Assembly: GCA_028877265.1 (NCBI GenBank)
Contig: JAPPGX010000171.1
Location: 1 to 40,386, forward strand
Reading direction: 5' to 3'
Source: Acidobacteriota bacterium
GTDB lineage: Bacteria; Acidobacteriota; Vicinamibacteria; Marinacidobacterales; Marinacidobacteraceae
DNA: 40,386 nucleotides
The notes below the pieces were generated by a model, which had not been told where the DNA came from, did no database searches, and was given only the letters and a program-made list of their open reading frames with translations. This document shows positions 1 to 8,569 of the stretch, piece by piece; the first letter of the stretch is position 1, and each line of letters starts with the position of its first letter. The translations under genes and the position numbers were made by a program.

Positions 1-50
1 GGGGGCCCGCGAAACCAGGCATCGGTGCTCGCAAAAGGGAGGCTCGGATC

Positions 51-73
51 CCCCCCTTTCACACTTTCCCCCC
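51..73. repeat. Pyrimidine mirror repeat, copy 1
   Basis: The tract is C6-TTTCACACTTT-C6 and reads the same forwards and backwards on one strand, so it is a perfect 23-base mirror repeat, not a hairpin-forming palindrome. Its central 21 bases recur in inverted orientation at 38603-38623. Mirror-symmetric pyrimidine tracts can form triplex DNA. Alternatively the shared sequence is the end of a mobile element. Neither reading can be settled from this window. Confidence 0.6.
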
Positions 74-91
74 GATAGGCACGTACGGATT

Positions 92-134
92 GGAACGCCG
101 GTCTCCAGACCGGCACCGCCCGCCACGGGCGGGC
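92..134. repeat. Double-hairpin dispersed repeat, copy 1
   Basis: Two perfect stems lie side by side: GCCGGTCT/AGACCGGC with a 2-base loop (97-114) and GCCCGCC/GGCGGGC with loop ACG (118-134), preceded by GGAAC. The same arrangement, inverted and with changed stem sequences that stay paired, occurs at 26273-26313, and a related form at 11191-11223. It lies 39 bases past the lipoprotein stop. Compensated stems imply selection for structure, as in REP-type elements. Confidence 0.65.
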
Positions 135-172
135 GAAACGCGGGACCGCACCGCGCGAAGTAGCGCCCACCG

Positions 173-661
173 CTACGAGAACACGTAGAGGAGCGTGCCG
201 TCCGGAACGCTGTCCAACAACAGCACGATGCGTCCGGACCCGGCACCATAGGACTGCCGGTACCGGTCGCGGAGCAGCGTCAGGTCGAACTCGTAGTCCT
301 GGGTCAGCCACGCCTCGCAGGAGTCGCCGTTCGCGTCGTGCGCGAGAGACAGGGGAAGCTGCACGGGATCAGATTCCCGAAACGACTCCGAAGCGACCAG
401 GGTGAACTCATGGCGCGCGCAGCCCCCGGCATACGAGAGGTTGAGGCTCAGGGTGTCGCCGGCGATCGCCGCGTCGTTCAGGACGAACGGGTCCTGTCCC
501 CAGCGCGCCGGCGCCTCGGAAAAGACAACGGCGCCGGCGCGCGGTCCCGCCGGAGGAACGTCATTCACCGAGACCGCGACGGGGGTGTCCAGCCCGCCCT
601 CACCGCAGGCCGCGAGGGCGGCGGCTCCCAGGAGCAAGACCCGCAGGCGCAAGGAACTCAA
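173..661 (-). CDS. Putative lipoprotein of unknown function
   Basis: The protein is about 162 residues and I do not recognise its family. It has a short positively charged start, a hydrophobic stretch (RVLLLGAAALAA) and a lipobox-like LAAC followed by GEGG, so it is probably lipid-anchored after Lgt and LspA processing; both enzymes are encoded at 20.3-21.6 kb. Two further cysteines (in GGCARH and DSCEAW) could form a disulfide. The frame carries no ATG or GTG near the signal peptide. The best starts are TTG at 661 or TTG at 652, neither with a clear ribosome binding site. The gene follows the amidohydrolase stop (700) by about 40 bases on the same strand and is probably co-transcribed with it. 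The lipoprotein call is good; the exact start is uncertain. Confidence 0.6.
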   Translation of the reverse strand: MSSLRLRVLLLGAAALAACGEGGLDTPVAVSVNDVPPAGPRAGAVVFSEAPARWGQDPFVLNDAAIAGDTLSLNLSYAGGCARHEFTLVASESFRESDPVQLPLSLAHDANGDSCEAWLTQDYEFDLTLLRDRYRQSYGAGSGRIVLLLDSVPDGTLLYVFS

Positions 662-699
662 CGTCCGCGCCCGCCGGATCGAGTTGACGGGAACCCCCT

Positions 700-2277
700 T
701 CAGCCCTCCGGTTCCTCCTCGCTCCGCACCGTCGGATACTCGATCCCGAGCTGCTCCAGATACGTGTCGTAGTTGTCCGGGTCGTAGTAGAACGGTCGCA
801 TCGCCTCCCGGAAAGCGCCCATCCGATCCTCGTTGAGGTGGATCGCCGGCGGATCGTCGGGGCCGATCAGCGGGGTGTACTGGTGCTCGGCGGTCTGCTG
901 GGCGAAGTACTCCTTCGCGGCCGGAACCAGTTCCGGGTCCAGGAGCAGATCCATGAGCGTCATGGCGATCACCCGGGCCCCGGCGACGGCGCCCTTGTGC
1001 GCGATCGGGGTCGCCATCGCGACGCCGTTTGCCCAGTGGTGGCCCGGACCGCCCGGGATGTTGGACGGGAAGCGCAGGGTGACGGTGGGCACGGCCCACG
1101 AGATGTCACCGATGTCATCGGAGCCGCCGCCGAGCCGCGGCGGCTGCACCGGGCCGCCCATTTCTCTCAGTTCGGTCGCGAGCCCCTGTTCCTCGACCCC
1201 GAGTTCGCGCTGGAGCCCCTTGGCGAGGGCCAGATCGGCTTCGCTCCATTCCGGAAGCCCGACCCGCTCGATGTTGGCCCAGACCGCCTCCGCCACCGGC
1301 TTGTTGAAATGCCGCGGATACGCGTGACCCAGAATCCGCCACGACACGTCGGTGGAGGTCATGGCGGCGGCGGACTGCGCCATGGTGTTGCCCAGTTCGA
1401 AGAGCTCCTTCATCCCCGGCTGCTCGAGTTCGCGGAAGTAGTACCAGACGGACGCCAACTGGGGCACGACGTTCGGCTGGTCGCCGCCGTTCGTGATCAC
1501 GTAGTGCGAACGGTGCGGAAGTCGCAGGTGCTCGCGCTTGACGTTCCACGCCATGTTCATGATCTCGACGGCGTCGAGGGCGCTGCGGCCGCGCCAGGGC
1601 GCCCCCGCCGAGTGCGCGGACTCGCCCGTGAAGGTGTATTCGACCGAGACGAGTCCGTTGCCCCGGCCCTGCCCCCAGGTGACGCTGAACTGGTTGGACA
1701 CGTGGGTGAAGATGCAGACGTCCACGTCCTCGAAGTAGCCGTCGCGGATGAACCAGGCCTTCGTGCCGACCACCTCCTCGGCGACGCCGGGCCAGATGAT
1801 GATCGTTCCGGACATCCCCTCGCGCTCCATGATCTCCTTCACGGCCAGCGCGCCGGCGACGATGACCGCCTGCCCCGAGTTGTGGCCCTCGCCGTGGCCC
1901 GGCGCCCCCTCGACGAGCGGCTCGTGATACGCGACGCCCGGCTTCTGCGAAGCCTTCGGAATGCCGTCGATGTCGCTCCCGAGTGCGATCACCGGTGATC
2001 CGGAACCCCACTTCGCCCACCACGCGGTCGGGATGCCGGAGATCCCGTCCTCCACCTCGAACCCGTTCTCACGCAGGATCCCGGTGATGTAGCGGGAGGT
2101 CTCGAACTCCTGGAAGCCGAGTTCGCCGAAGCTGAAGACCGAGTCCACCATCACCTGGACCAGCTTGGCCCGCTCGACCGCTCCCTGGTCCGCGACCGGA
2201 CGGAGGGTTTCGAGATCCTGCCCCGCCACCGTTGCGGCAAGGAGCAGGGCGAACAGGGTTGGGAACAGTCGGCGCAT
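700..2277 (-). CDS. Exported M20-family amidohydrolase, AbgB-like
   Basis: The 525-residue protein resembles the M20D group typified by aminobenzoyl-glutamate utilisation protein B, zinc enzymes that cleave N-acyl or peptide-like amide bonds. Metal-site landmarks are [17 protein letters not shown] (GHGCGHN in AbgB), the catalytic AEE in [12 protein letters not shown], and FTHVSN. The dimerisation-domain region [20 protein letters not shown] follows. A signal peptide ([20 protein letters not shown]) indicates export, which differs from cytosolic E. coli AbgB. I chose ATG at 2277 over the upstream ATG at 2310 because it starts the signal peptide directly and is preceded by GGAGCGAGG. Substrate is unknown; a peptide or acyl-amino-acid scavenging role is inference. 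The lipoprotein gene follows on the same strand. Confidence 0.85.
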   Translation of the reverse strand: MRRLFPTLFALLLAATVAGQDLETLRPVADQGAVERAKLVQVMVDSVFSFGELGFQEFETSRYITGILRENGFEVEDGISGIPTAWWAKWGSGSPVIALGSDIDGIPKASQKPGVAYHEPLVEGAPGHGEGHNSGQAVIVAGALAVKEIMEREGMSGTIIIWPGVAEEVVGTKAWFIRDGYFEDVDVCIFTHVSNQFSVTWGQGRGNGLVSVEYTFTGESAHSAGAPWRGRSALDAVEIMNMAWNVKREHLRLPHRSHYVITNGGDQPNVVPQLASVWYYFRELEQPGMKELFELGNTMAQSAAAMTSTDVSWRILGHAYPRHFNKPVAEAVWANIERVGLPEWSEADLALAKGLQRELGVEEQGLATELREMGGPVQPPRLGGGSDDIGDISWAVPTVTLRFPSNIPGGPGHHWANGVAMATPIAHKGAVAGARVIAMTLMDLLLDPELVPAAKEYFAQQTAEHQYTPLIGPDDPPAIHLNEDRMGAFREAMRPFYYDPDNYDTYLEQLGIEYPTVRSEEEPEG

Positions 2278-2370
2278 CACACGAAACCTCGCTCCGGCGG
2301 CGCCGCCCATCCGGGCCCGCCGGGCGGCGATTCTACCGGCGGAACGCCGGCCGGACAGGCGGTGCGCGCC

Positions 2371-2379
2371 TGCTAAGCT
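2371..2379 (+). promoter_or_regulatory. Extended -10 box upstream of tRNA-Leu
   Basis: TGCTAAGCT matches a TGN-extended -10 element and ends 28 bases before the tRNA 5' end. I see no good -35 hexamer at the usual distance. The TGCTAA start also occurs ahead of rpmE and uppS, which is why I list it. Confidence 0.3.
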
Positions 2380-2407
2380 CCCGCCGCCAGGTGGCTACGG
2401 CGCCGCT

Positions 2408-2492
2408 GCGAAAGTGGCGGAACTGGCAGACGCGCTGGATTTAGGATCCAGTGGGGTAACCCGTGGGGGTTCGAGTCCCCCCTTTCGCACCA
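2408..2492 (+). tRNA. tRNA-Leu (anticodon UAG)
   Basis: An 85-base class II tRNA. The acceptor stem pairs GCGAAAG with CTTTCGC, followed by discriminator A and an encoded CCA (2490-2492). The anticodon stem CTGGA/TCCAG encloses the loop TTTAGGA, giving anticodon UAG at 2442-2444. A variable arm built on GTGGGGTAACCCGT and a T arm with GGTTCGAGTCC are present. UAG reads CUN leucine codons, mainly CUA and CUG. The tig gene starts about 40 bases downstream on the same strand. I see no duplicated tRNA end within the window that would mark an integration site. Confidence 0.97.
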
Positions 2493-2531
2493 GCGCGCCC
2501 CTCCCCACCACCGAGTCTGAGCAGCGAGTTC

Positions 2532-3929
2532 GTGGACAACAGCACCCCTTCGGAACCCGGGAACGAACCCGCCGACCTGCTCCCGGTCCTCCCGTCCCAC
2601 CGGCCGCCGTTCCCGGAGAAGGACCGCATTCCGGACCTCGCCTTCCGGCTGGAAGAGGAAGGTCAGTCCCGGCGCGCGATCGAGGTGACGATTCCGGCTC
2701 CGGTGTTCGAGGAGGCGGTCCAGCAGGAACTGCGGCGCATCCGCCAGAAGGCTCAGCTCCGCGGGTTCCGGAAGGGCAAGGCCCCCAGGGAGCGGATCGA
2801 GCTCCTGTACGGGAGCGAGGCCACCGAGGAGGCCGTCAGCCGCCTCCTCGGGCGCGCGACCCGGCAGAGCCTCCACGAGCTCGATGTCCAGCCGCTCGAC
2901 GTTCCGAAGGCAACGCCGGAGGAGCCGTCGCGCGGCAAGCCACTCGTCGCGAAACTCCGCTTCAGCGTGTGGCCGGAGGTGGGAACGGTCGACTTCGAAG
3001 GGATCAGGATCACCACCCGGGACGTTTCGGTGACGGAGTCGGAGATCGGCGAGACCCTGGAGCATCTGCGGATGGAGAGAGCCCAACCGGGGCTGATCGA
3101 GGGACGCGGCATTCAGGACGGCGATTTCGTCGTGGGCGATCTTCAGGAATCGAGCGCCATCGAGCTCGCCGGGGCGCCGGCCCCGCAGGTCACCAAAGAC
3201 GTGCCGCTGAAGGTGGGAAGCGAGGCCTATCACCCGTCGCTCCACGAGGCGCTGCAGGGGGCCGGCGAAGGGGACACCGTGGTCGCGACCGCCAATTTCG
3301 GGGAGGAGTCCCCGGACGCGCAGCGCGCCGGCCGGTCGATCCGGGCCGCCTTCACGATCAAGCAGGCGCGGACGCCGGTGCTGCCGGCTCTCGACGACGC
3401 GTTCGCGCGGGAGCTGGGCGCGGACTCGCTGCTCGCCCTGCGCGGCGACATCCGCGACCGGCTGCGCCACCGGGCCGATCAGAGCGAACGCCGCGCGGTC
3501 GCGGAGCAGCTCGTGGACGCGCTCCGCGAAAAGAACCCGGTGGAACCCCCCGAGCCGCTCGTCGAGCGCGATCTCGACAACCGGGTGCGGATGCTCGCGA
3601 ACAGCATGATGCAGGGCGGGATGCCCGCCGAGGCGGTGCGCTCCGAACTCGAAAAGCACCTGGACACGCTCCGCGCCGAGTGCGAGAAGACGGTGGCATC
3701 CACCATCCTGGTGGACGCGCTGGCCGACCAGCAGGGAATCGAGACGACGGAGGAAGCGGTCGGGGCGCGGGTCGAAGCGGAAGCCTCCGCCGCCGGCAAG
3801 ACCCCGGCGGCGCTCCGGGCCGCCATGCAGAAGGACGGCCGGCTCGAACGCCTCCGCACCCAGCTTCGCCGGGACGCCGCCATCGACTTCCTGAGGGACC
3901 GGGCGGAACTCATGCCCGCCCAGGATTGA
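2532..3929 (+). CDS. tig: Trigger factor
   Basis: Trigger factor is the ribosome-bound chaperone and peptidyl-prolyl isomerase that meets nascent chains. The ribosome-binding N-domain is recognisable in [14 protein letters not shown] and the signature [14 protein letters not shown] divergent FKBP-like region follows ([15 protein letters not shown]), then the helical C-terminal domain. From GTG 2532 the protein is 465 residues, with about 35 residues ahead of the usual N-terminus. No ATG lies in the region, so the start is uncertain; a start further upstream would run into the tRNA. The acidic C-terminal region ([16 protein letters not shown]) is typical of the family. It lies 74 bases upstream of clpP, the order found in most bacteria. 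Confidence 0.9.
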   Translation: MDNSTPSEPGNEPADLLPVLPSHRPPFPEKDRIPDLAFRLEEEGQSRRAIEVTIPAPVFEEAVQQELRRIRQKAQLRGFRKGKAPRERIELLYGSEATEEAVSRLLGRATRQSLHELDVQPLDVPKATPEEPSRGKPLVAKLRFSVWPEVGTVDFEGIRITTRDVSVTESEIGETLEHLRMERAQPGLIEGRGIQDGDFVVGDLQESSAIELAGAPAPQVTKDVPLKVGSEAYHPSLHEALQGAGEGDTVVATANFGEESPDAQRAGRSIRAAFTIKQARTPVLPALDDAFARELGADSLLALRGDIRDRLRHRADQSERRAVAEQLVDALREKNPVEPPEPLVERDLDNRVRMLANSMMQGGMPAEAVRSELEKHLDTLRAECEKTVASTILVDALADQQGIETTEEAVGARVEAEASAAGKTPAALRAAMQKDGRLERLRTQLRRDAAIDFLRDRAELMPAQD

Positions 3930-3955
3930 CGGTTTCCGGCGGCGCGACCTCGTAT
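3926..3955 (+). promoter_or_regulatory. Candidate promoter for clpP
   Basis: TTGACG (3926-3931), overlapping the tig stop codon, and TCGTAT (3950-3955) are separated by 18 bases, a plausible sigma-70-type pair. TATGCT at 3953-3958 is an alternative -10. It would allow clpP to be transcribed apart from tig. Confidence 0.35.
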
Positions 3956-4003
3956 GCTCACGCAGGCCCCCGAGCCCCAGCGCAACCGCGAGGAACGAAC
4001 ACC

Positions 4004-4597
4004 GTGACCCGAGACCAGATCCTGATCCCGCACGTCATCGAGCAGACCGGACGCGGGGAACGCGCCTACGACATCTATTCCCGGCTGCTCAAGGACAACA
4101 TCGTCTTCATCGGCCAGCCGATCAGCGACGAACTCGCAAACACCGTGGTCGCCCAACTCCTCTTCCTGGAGTCGGAAGACCCGGAGAAGGAAGTCTCCCT
4201 CTACATCAACTGCCCCGGGGGCTCCGTGACGGCCGGCCTCGCCATCTACGACACGCTGCAGTTCATCCGGCCCGACGTCACCACCTACTGCCTTGGTCAG
4301 GCCTCCAGCATGGGAGCGATTCTGCTCGCCGCCGGGGCGCGCGGAAAGCGGTTCGCGCTCCCGAACGCCACCGTCATGATCCACCAGCCGCTCGGCGGCG
4401 CCCGCGGTCAGGCCACCGACATCCAGATCCAGGCCAACGAGATCATGCGGGTCCGCGCGCGACTGACCGAGATCCTCGCCCATCACACCGGGCGCTCGTC
4501 GAAAGAGATCGGTCGCGACATTGAACGGGACCACTACATGACCGCCGAAGAGGCCAAGGCTTACGGGGTGGTGGACTCCGTCATCGAGCACCGCTGA
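4004..4597 (+). CDS. clpP: ATP-dependent Clp protease proteolytic subunit
   Basis: ClpP forms the two-ring barrel that degrades proteins fed in by ClpX or ClpA/ClpC. The 197-residue length is normal. The catalytic triad is visible: Ser102 in [14 protein letters not shown], His127 in MIHQPLGG and Asp176 in RDIERDHYM. The start is GTG 4004, preceded by GAGGA at 3990-3994. A short N-terminal stretch before [22 protein letters not shown] is usual. The partner clpX, normally the next gene, is displaced 6.6 kb downstream by the exported cassette at 4697-11184. Confidence 0.97.
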   Translation: MTRDQILIPHVIEQTGRGERAYDIYSRLLKDNIVFIGQPISDELANTVVAQLLFLESEDPEKEVSLYINCPGGSVTAGLAIYDTLQFIRPDVTTYCLGQASSMGAILLAAGARGKRFALPNATVMIHQPLGGARGQATDIQIQANEIMRVRARLTEILAHHTGRSSKEIGRDIERDHYMTAEEAKAYGVVDSVIEHR

Positions 4598-4696
4598 CGG
4601 AGGCGCGGGGGCGGCCGCCGGCCACTTGATTCCGGCTCCCGAAAAAGGCAAACTGACCCGTCACCCGAGCGCTATTTTTGTGCCCGGAAACAAACC

Positions 4697-7117
4697 ATGA
4701 AGACCTGCACCGCTCTCACCGTCAAGGGTGGGTTCTGCCTCCTGGTCCTCACGGTGAGTGCCGCCTTCGCGGCGGCGGGTTCGTCACCGGGCGAAGAGAC
4801 CCGGCGGGCCACGGAGGAGACGCGGTCGGACGCCATCGCCAACCGGGTGGTGCGCAGCACCTGCACGATGTGCCACAACGACCGGCTGATGACGGGGAAC
4901 CTGTCGCTCCAGGAGTTCGATGTGGCGAACGCGGCGGAGCACGCCGGCGTGGCCGAGGCGATGGTCCGGAAGCTGCGCGCCGGCATGATGCCGCCGCCCG
5001 GAGCGCGCCGGCCGGGCAGCGAAGCGCTGCTGAGCCTGGTGGAGACCCTGGAGTCCCGACTCGACAAGGCCGCCGAACTGTCCCCCAACCCGGGAAGCCG
5101 GCCCTTCCAGCGCCTCAACCGCCATGAGTACGGGGAGGCGATCCGCGACCTTCTGGATCTCGAAGTGGACGCCGGAGACTGGCTGCCGCTCGACCAGATG
5201 AGCAACAACTTCGACAACATCGCCGAGGCCCAGACACTCTCGGCGACCCTGCTCGAGAGCTATCTGAACGCCGCGAGCGCCATCAGCCGTCTCGCGATCG
5301 GCCAGCGCAGCGGCAAGCCGGTGGACCACACCTACACGAACTCGCAGTACCTCTCGCAGCATCCCTGGGACCACGTCGAGGGCGCACCCTACGGCACGCG
5401 TGGCGGGCTCGTGGTGGACCATACGTTCACGGCGGACGCCGAATACACCTTCGGGGTGACCTTCACCTCCGGGGCCAACACCCGCATCGAGGACATCGAC
5501 GTCTCGATCGACGGGGAGCGGGTTGCGCTCCTGGCCTACGACACGAACCGCCGGACCGGCGCCGACGGCCGGGGCAGCGTGATCACCCTGACTCGGCCCA
5601 TCTTCGTCCGGGCCGGCACGCGCCGGATCGCCTCCGCCTTCATCCGGCGGCAACACGGACCCTATGAAGACCTGATCCGCCCCCACGACTGGTCCTACGC
5701 CGGGGGCGGCTCGGGGGGCGCGGGCATCACGACGCTGCCGCACATCCGGGACGTCATCATCACGGGGCCGTACAACGCGACGGGCCTGTCGGAAACGCCC
5801 AGCCGGCGCCGCATCTTCTCCTGCCGCCCAACGACCCCCGAAGAAGCGCGGCCCTGCGCCAGCGAGATCCTCGCGCGGCTCGGCCGCGAGGCGTACCGGC
5901 GAAACCTGAGCGGGCAAGAAGTCGAAGACCTGCTCGGGTTCTTCGACGAGGGAGCCGCGGCCGACGGCTTCGAAGCCGGGATGCGGACGGCGCTCGAGGC
6001 GCTGCTCGCCAGCCCGCATTTCGTGCTGCGCCTCGAACGGGCGCCGGCGGACGCTCCGGACCGGGGATTCCGGCTGAGCGACACGGACATCGCCTCGCGC
6101 CTCTCGTTCTTCCTCTGGGGAGCACCCCCTGACGATGAGCTCCAGACGCTGGCGGACGCGGGCCTACTGACCGAAGAGGAAGTGGAACGCCAGGCCCTCA
6201 GGATGCTCGCCGACCCGCGCGCCGGGGCGTTGGGCCGCCGTTTCGCGGCCCAGTGGTTCCGGTTGCAGGACATGGACAAGGTCAAGCCGGATCCGAACTT
6301 CTTCCCGAATTTCGATGACAACCTCGCGTCCGCGATGCGGCGCGAGACGGAGTCGTTCTTCGCCAACCTGGTGCGGGAAGACCGCAGCCTCCTCGACCTC
6401 TTCCAGGCCGACTACACCTTCCTGAACGAGCGGCTCGCCCTCCACTACGGGATACCGGGAGTCGCCGGCCGGCAGTTCCGCCGCGTCCGGTATCACGACG
6501 AGACCCGTCGCGGAGTCTTCGGCCACGGCAGCGTGCTGGTGCTGACCTCGCTCGCCAACCGCACCTCCCCGGTGCTCCGCGGCAAGTGGGTGATGGAGGT
6601 GCTGATGGGCACGCCGCCGCCACCGCCGCCGCCCGACACCCCGGTGCTCGAAGACATCGAAGAGGTCGCCGACGGACGGAGGCTCACCACCCGCGAGCGG
6701 ATGGAAATGCACGCCGCCAACCCGAGCTGCAATTCGTGTCACCGGTTCATGGACCCGATCGGCCTCGCGCTCGACAACTTCGACGTCACCGGCAAATGGC
6801 GGCTCCGCGAAAACGGCGGCCCCCTGGACACCCGCGGCGACTTCTACGACGGCACGCCGGTATCCACCCCGAGCGAGCTGGTGGACGCTCTGCTGCACCG
6901 GCCGATTCCACTGGCGCGCACCTTCACCGAGAACCTGCTGGCCTTCGCCATCGGCCGGCCGATGGAGCCGTTCGACGGGCCGACCGTCCGCAACATCGCC
7001 CGGGCCGCCGAACAAAACGACTACCGCATGGCGTCCTTCATCATGGGCGTGGTGCGGAGCGACGCCTTCCAGCGCAAGCGGGGTGACACGACGTCCCCCG
7101 TAACAACGATCCAATAG
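4697..7117 (+). CDS. Exported DUF1592-type (planctomycete-like) c-type cytochrome protein
   Basis: An 806-residue protein with a Sec signal peptide and the domain series known in Planctomycetota and Acidobacteriota: cytochrome-like head with C56-TM-C59-H60, DUF1587-like segment (FQRLNRHEYGEAIRDLLDLEV), middle jelly-roll-like part, DUF1595/DUF1592 region (LSDTDIASRLSFFLWGAPPDDEL), DUF1588 (RRGVFGHGSVLVLTSLANRTSPVLRG, split here only for reading) and DUF1585 at the end. A second heme-type motif, CNSCH (C678, C681, H682), lies in the DUF1588 part. A run of seven prolines (MGTPPPPPPPDTP) links domains. Family function is not established; oxidation of a complex substrate outside the membrane is often guessed. 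The next gene starts 11 bases on, with GGAGA between. A possible AT-rich promoter element (TATTTT, 4673-4678) precedes the start. Confidence 0.88.
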   Translation: MKTCTALTVKGGFCLLVLTVSAAFAAAGSSPGEETRRATEETRSDAIANRVVRSTCTMCHNDRLMTGNLSLQEFDVANAAEHAGVAEAMVRKLRAGMMPPPGARRPGSEALLSLVETLESRLDKAAELSPNPGSRPFQRLNRHEYGEAIRDLLDLEVDAGDWLPLDQMSNNFDNIAEAQTLSATLLESYLNAASAISRLAIGQRSGKPVDHTYTNSQYLSQHPWDHVEGAPYGTRGGLVVDHTFTADAEYTFGVTFTSGANTRIEDIDVSIDGERVALLAYDTNRRTGADGRGSVITLTRPIFVRAGTRRIASAFIRRQHGPYEDLIRPHDWSYAGGGSGGAGITTLPHIRDVIITGPYNATGLSETPSRRRIFSCRPTTPEEARPCASEILARLGREAYRRNLSGQEVEDLLGFFDEGAAADGFEAGMRTALEALLASPHFVLRLERAPADAPDRGFRLSDTDIASRLSFFLWGAPPDDELQTLADAGLLTEEEVERQALRMLADPRAGALGRRFAAQWFRLQDMDKVKPDPNFFPNFDDNLASAMRRETESFFANLVREDRSLLDLFQADYTFLNERLALHYGIPGVAGRQFRRVRYHDETRRGVFGHGSVLVLTSLANRTSPVLRGKWVMEVLMGTPPPPPPPDTPVLEDIEEVADGRRLTTRERMEMHAANPSCNSCHRFMDPIGLALDNFDVTGKWRLRENGGPLDTRGDFYDGTPVSTPSELVDALLHRPIPLARTFTENLLAFAIGRPMEPFDGPTVRNIARAAEQNDYRMASFIMGVVRSDAFQRKRGDTTSPVTTIQ

Positions 7118-7128
7118 GAGAGACCACC

Positions 7129-8535
7129 ATGTCGCTCATTACCGGAAAGTACCTGCCTCGCCGGACCTTCCTGCGCGGAGCCGGGGCCGCCGTGGCCCTT
7201 CCCTACCTCGACGCAATGTTGCCGGCGGGGCTCGGCAGCAAGGCCGAGGCGTCGCCGACGGACGTGACGCGCCTCGTGTGCATCGAGGAAGTGCACGGCC
7301 TGCCCGGCTGCAACGAGTGGGGCGCGAGCCAGCACCTGTTCGCACCCGCCGCCGAAGGGCGCGACTTCAAGATGTCGGACGACAATGCACTGAAGTCGCT
7401 CGAGCCGTACCAGGAGTATCTGACCATCGTCAGCAACACCGACGTGCGGATGGCGGAAGCGTTCACCGGGCCGGAAATCGGAGGAGACCACTTCCGGTCG
7501 TCCGCGGTCTTCCTGACCCAGTCCCATCCGAAGCAGACCCAGGGCTCGGACATCTGGTGCGGCACTTCGCTCGACCAGTACTACGCGCAGCGGTTTGGCC
7601 AGGCCACGCCCATGCCGTCCATGCAGCTTTGCATCGAGAACCTGGATCAGGCCGGCGGTTGCACCTACAACTACTCCTGCGCCTACACCGACTCGATCAG
7701 TTGGGCGTCGCCGAACGAGCCGCTGCCGATGATCCGCGACCCCCGGGTCGCCTTTGAAATGCTGTTCGGTGCAGGGAGCACTCCCGAGGAGCGCGCCGAG
7801 CGCAGGGCCACCCGGCGGAGCATTCTCGACTGGATCCTGAGCGACGCCGCCGAAGTCCGCAACGAGCTCGGAAACATCGACCGCCTCCGGATGGACCGCT
7901 ACCTCGACCACGTTCGGGAGGTCGAGCGGCGCATCCAGATGGTCGAGGGTTACAACAACAGCGGCGAGACCCGGGAGTTGCCGGACGCGCCTCCGGGGGT
8001 GCCGGACTCCTTCACCGAGCACATGCAGCTCCTGTTCGACCTGCAGGTCCTGGCGCTCGAGACCGACATGACCCGGGTGATTTCGTTCAAGACCGGACGC
8101 GACGCCCAGAACCGCTCGTTCCCCGAGAGCGGGACGAACTCGCCGTTCCACCCCGCGTCGCACCACGGCAACCGGGAAGAGCGGATCATGGACTTCAACA
8201 CGATCTGCCAGTACCGGGTGGGGCAGCTCCCCTATCTCCTGGAGCAGCTCAAGAACACGGAGGAGGGCGGCGTTTCGCTGCTCGACAAGACGGCGATCAT
8301 CTGGGGCTCTCCGATGGCCGACGCCAACATCCACAACCACCGGCGCGCTCCGCTGATGTTCCTGGGCCGGGCGAACGGGCATCTCACCGGCAACCTCCAC
8401 GTGAAGGCCCCGGACGGGACGCCGATGGCGAACGCGATGCTCGCCCTCGTGCAGTCGCTGGGCCTCGAGTTGGAGTCCTTCGGCGACAGCAACGGAACGC
8501 TCTCCGTGGCGGAGCCGATCACGGACACGGACTAG
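7129..8535 (+). CDS. Tat-exported HXXSHH (DUF1552) family protein
   Basis: A 468-residue protein of the family formerly called DUF1552, named for its HXXSHH motif, seen here as HPASHH at residues 341-346. The N-terminus KYLPRRTFLRGAGAAVALPYLDAM has a twin-arginine pattern (RRTFLRG) and hydrophobic core, so it is probably exported folded, perhaps with a metal centre held by the histidines (inference). The RBS AGGAGAGACCACC precedes ATG 7129. The gene directly follows the DUF1592 cytochrome gene, the usual arrangement for this pair, so they very likely work together as a periplasmic or surface redox system. Its biochemical activity is unknown. Confidence 0.88.
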   Translation: MSLITGKYLPRRTFLRGAGAAVALPYLDAMLPAGLGSKAEASPTDVTRLVCIEEVHGLPGCNEWGASQHLFAPAAEGRDFKMSDDNALKSLEPYQEYLTIVSNTDVRMAEAFTGPEIGGDHFRSSAVFLTQSHPKQTQGSDIWCGTSLDQYYAQRFGQATPMPSMQLCIENLDQAGGCTYNYSCAYTDSISWASPNEPLPMIRDPRVAFEMLFGAGSTPEERAERRATRRSILDWILSDAAEVRNELGNIDRLRMDRYLDHVREVERRIQMVEGYNNSGETRELPDAPPGVPDSFTEHMQLLFDLQVLALETDMTRVISFKTGRDAQNRSFPESGTNSPFHPASHHGNREERIMDFNTICQYRVGQLPYLLEQLKNTEEGGVSLLDKTAIIWGSPMADANIHNHRRAPLMFLGRANGHLTGNLHVKAPDGTPMANAMLALVQSLGLELESFGDSNGTLSVAEPITDTD

Positions 8536-8569
8536 GAGTCCGGTCCCAGCCGGGCAAAGGAGAAGGCCA

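Larger units (their letters stand above)
1..172. other. Left-edge intergenic region without a gene
   Basis: I see no coding frame here. It holds a pyrimidine-rich mirror repeat (51-73) and the first copy of a double-hairpin repeat (92-134), listed separately. It lies downstream of the minus-strand lipoprotein gene, so it is that gene's 3' flank. The rest is GC-rich sequence with no further structure that I recognise. Confidence 0.6.

Noticed and set aside
2408..2492. tRNA-Leu as an island attachment site
   Set aside because: I found no duplicate of its 3' end in the window, and it is flanked by tig, a core gene; the integrase remnant is 37.6 kb away.
6608..6640. CCG/CCA-rich run as a microsatellite
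   Set aside because: It encodes the seven-proline linker of the DUF1592 protein, and codon use varies within it, so it is ordinary coding sequence.
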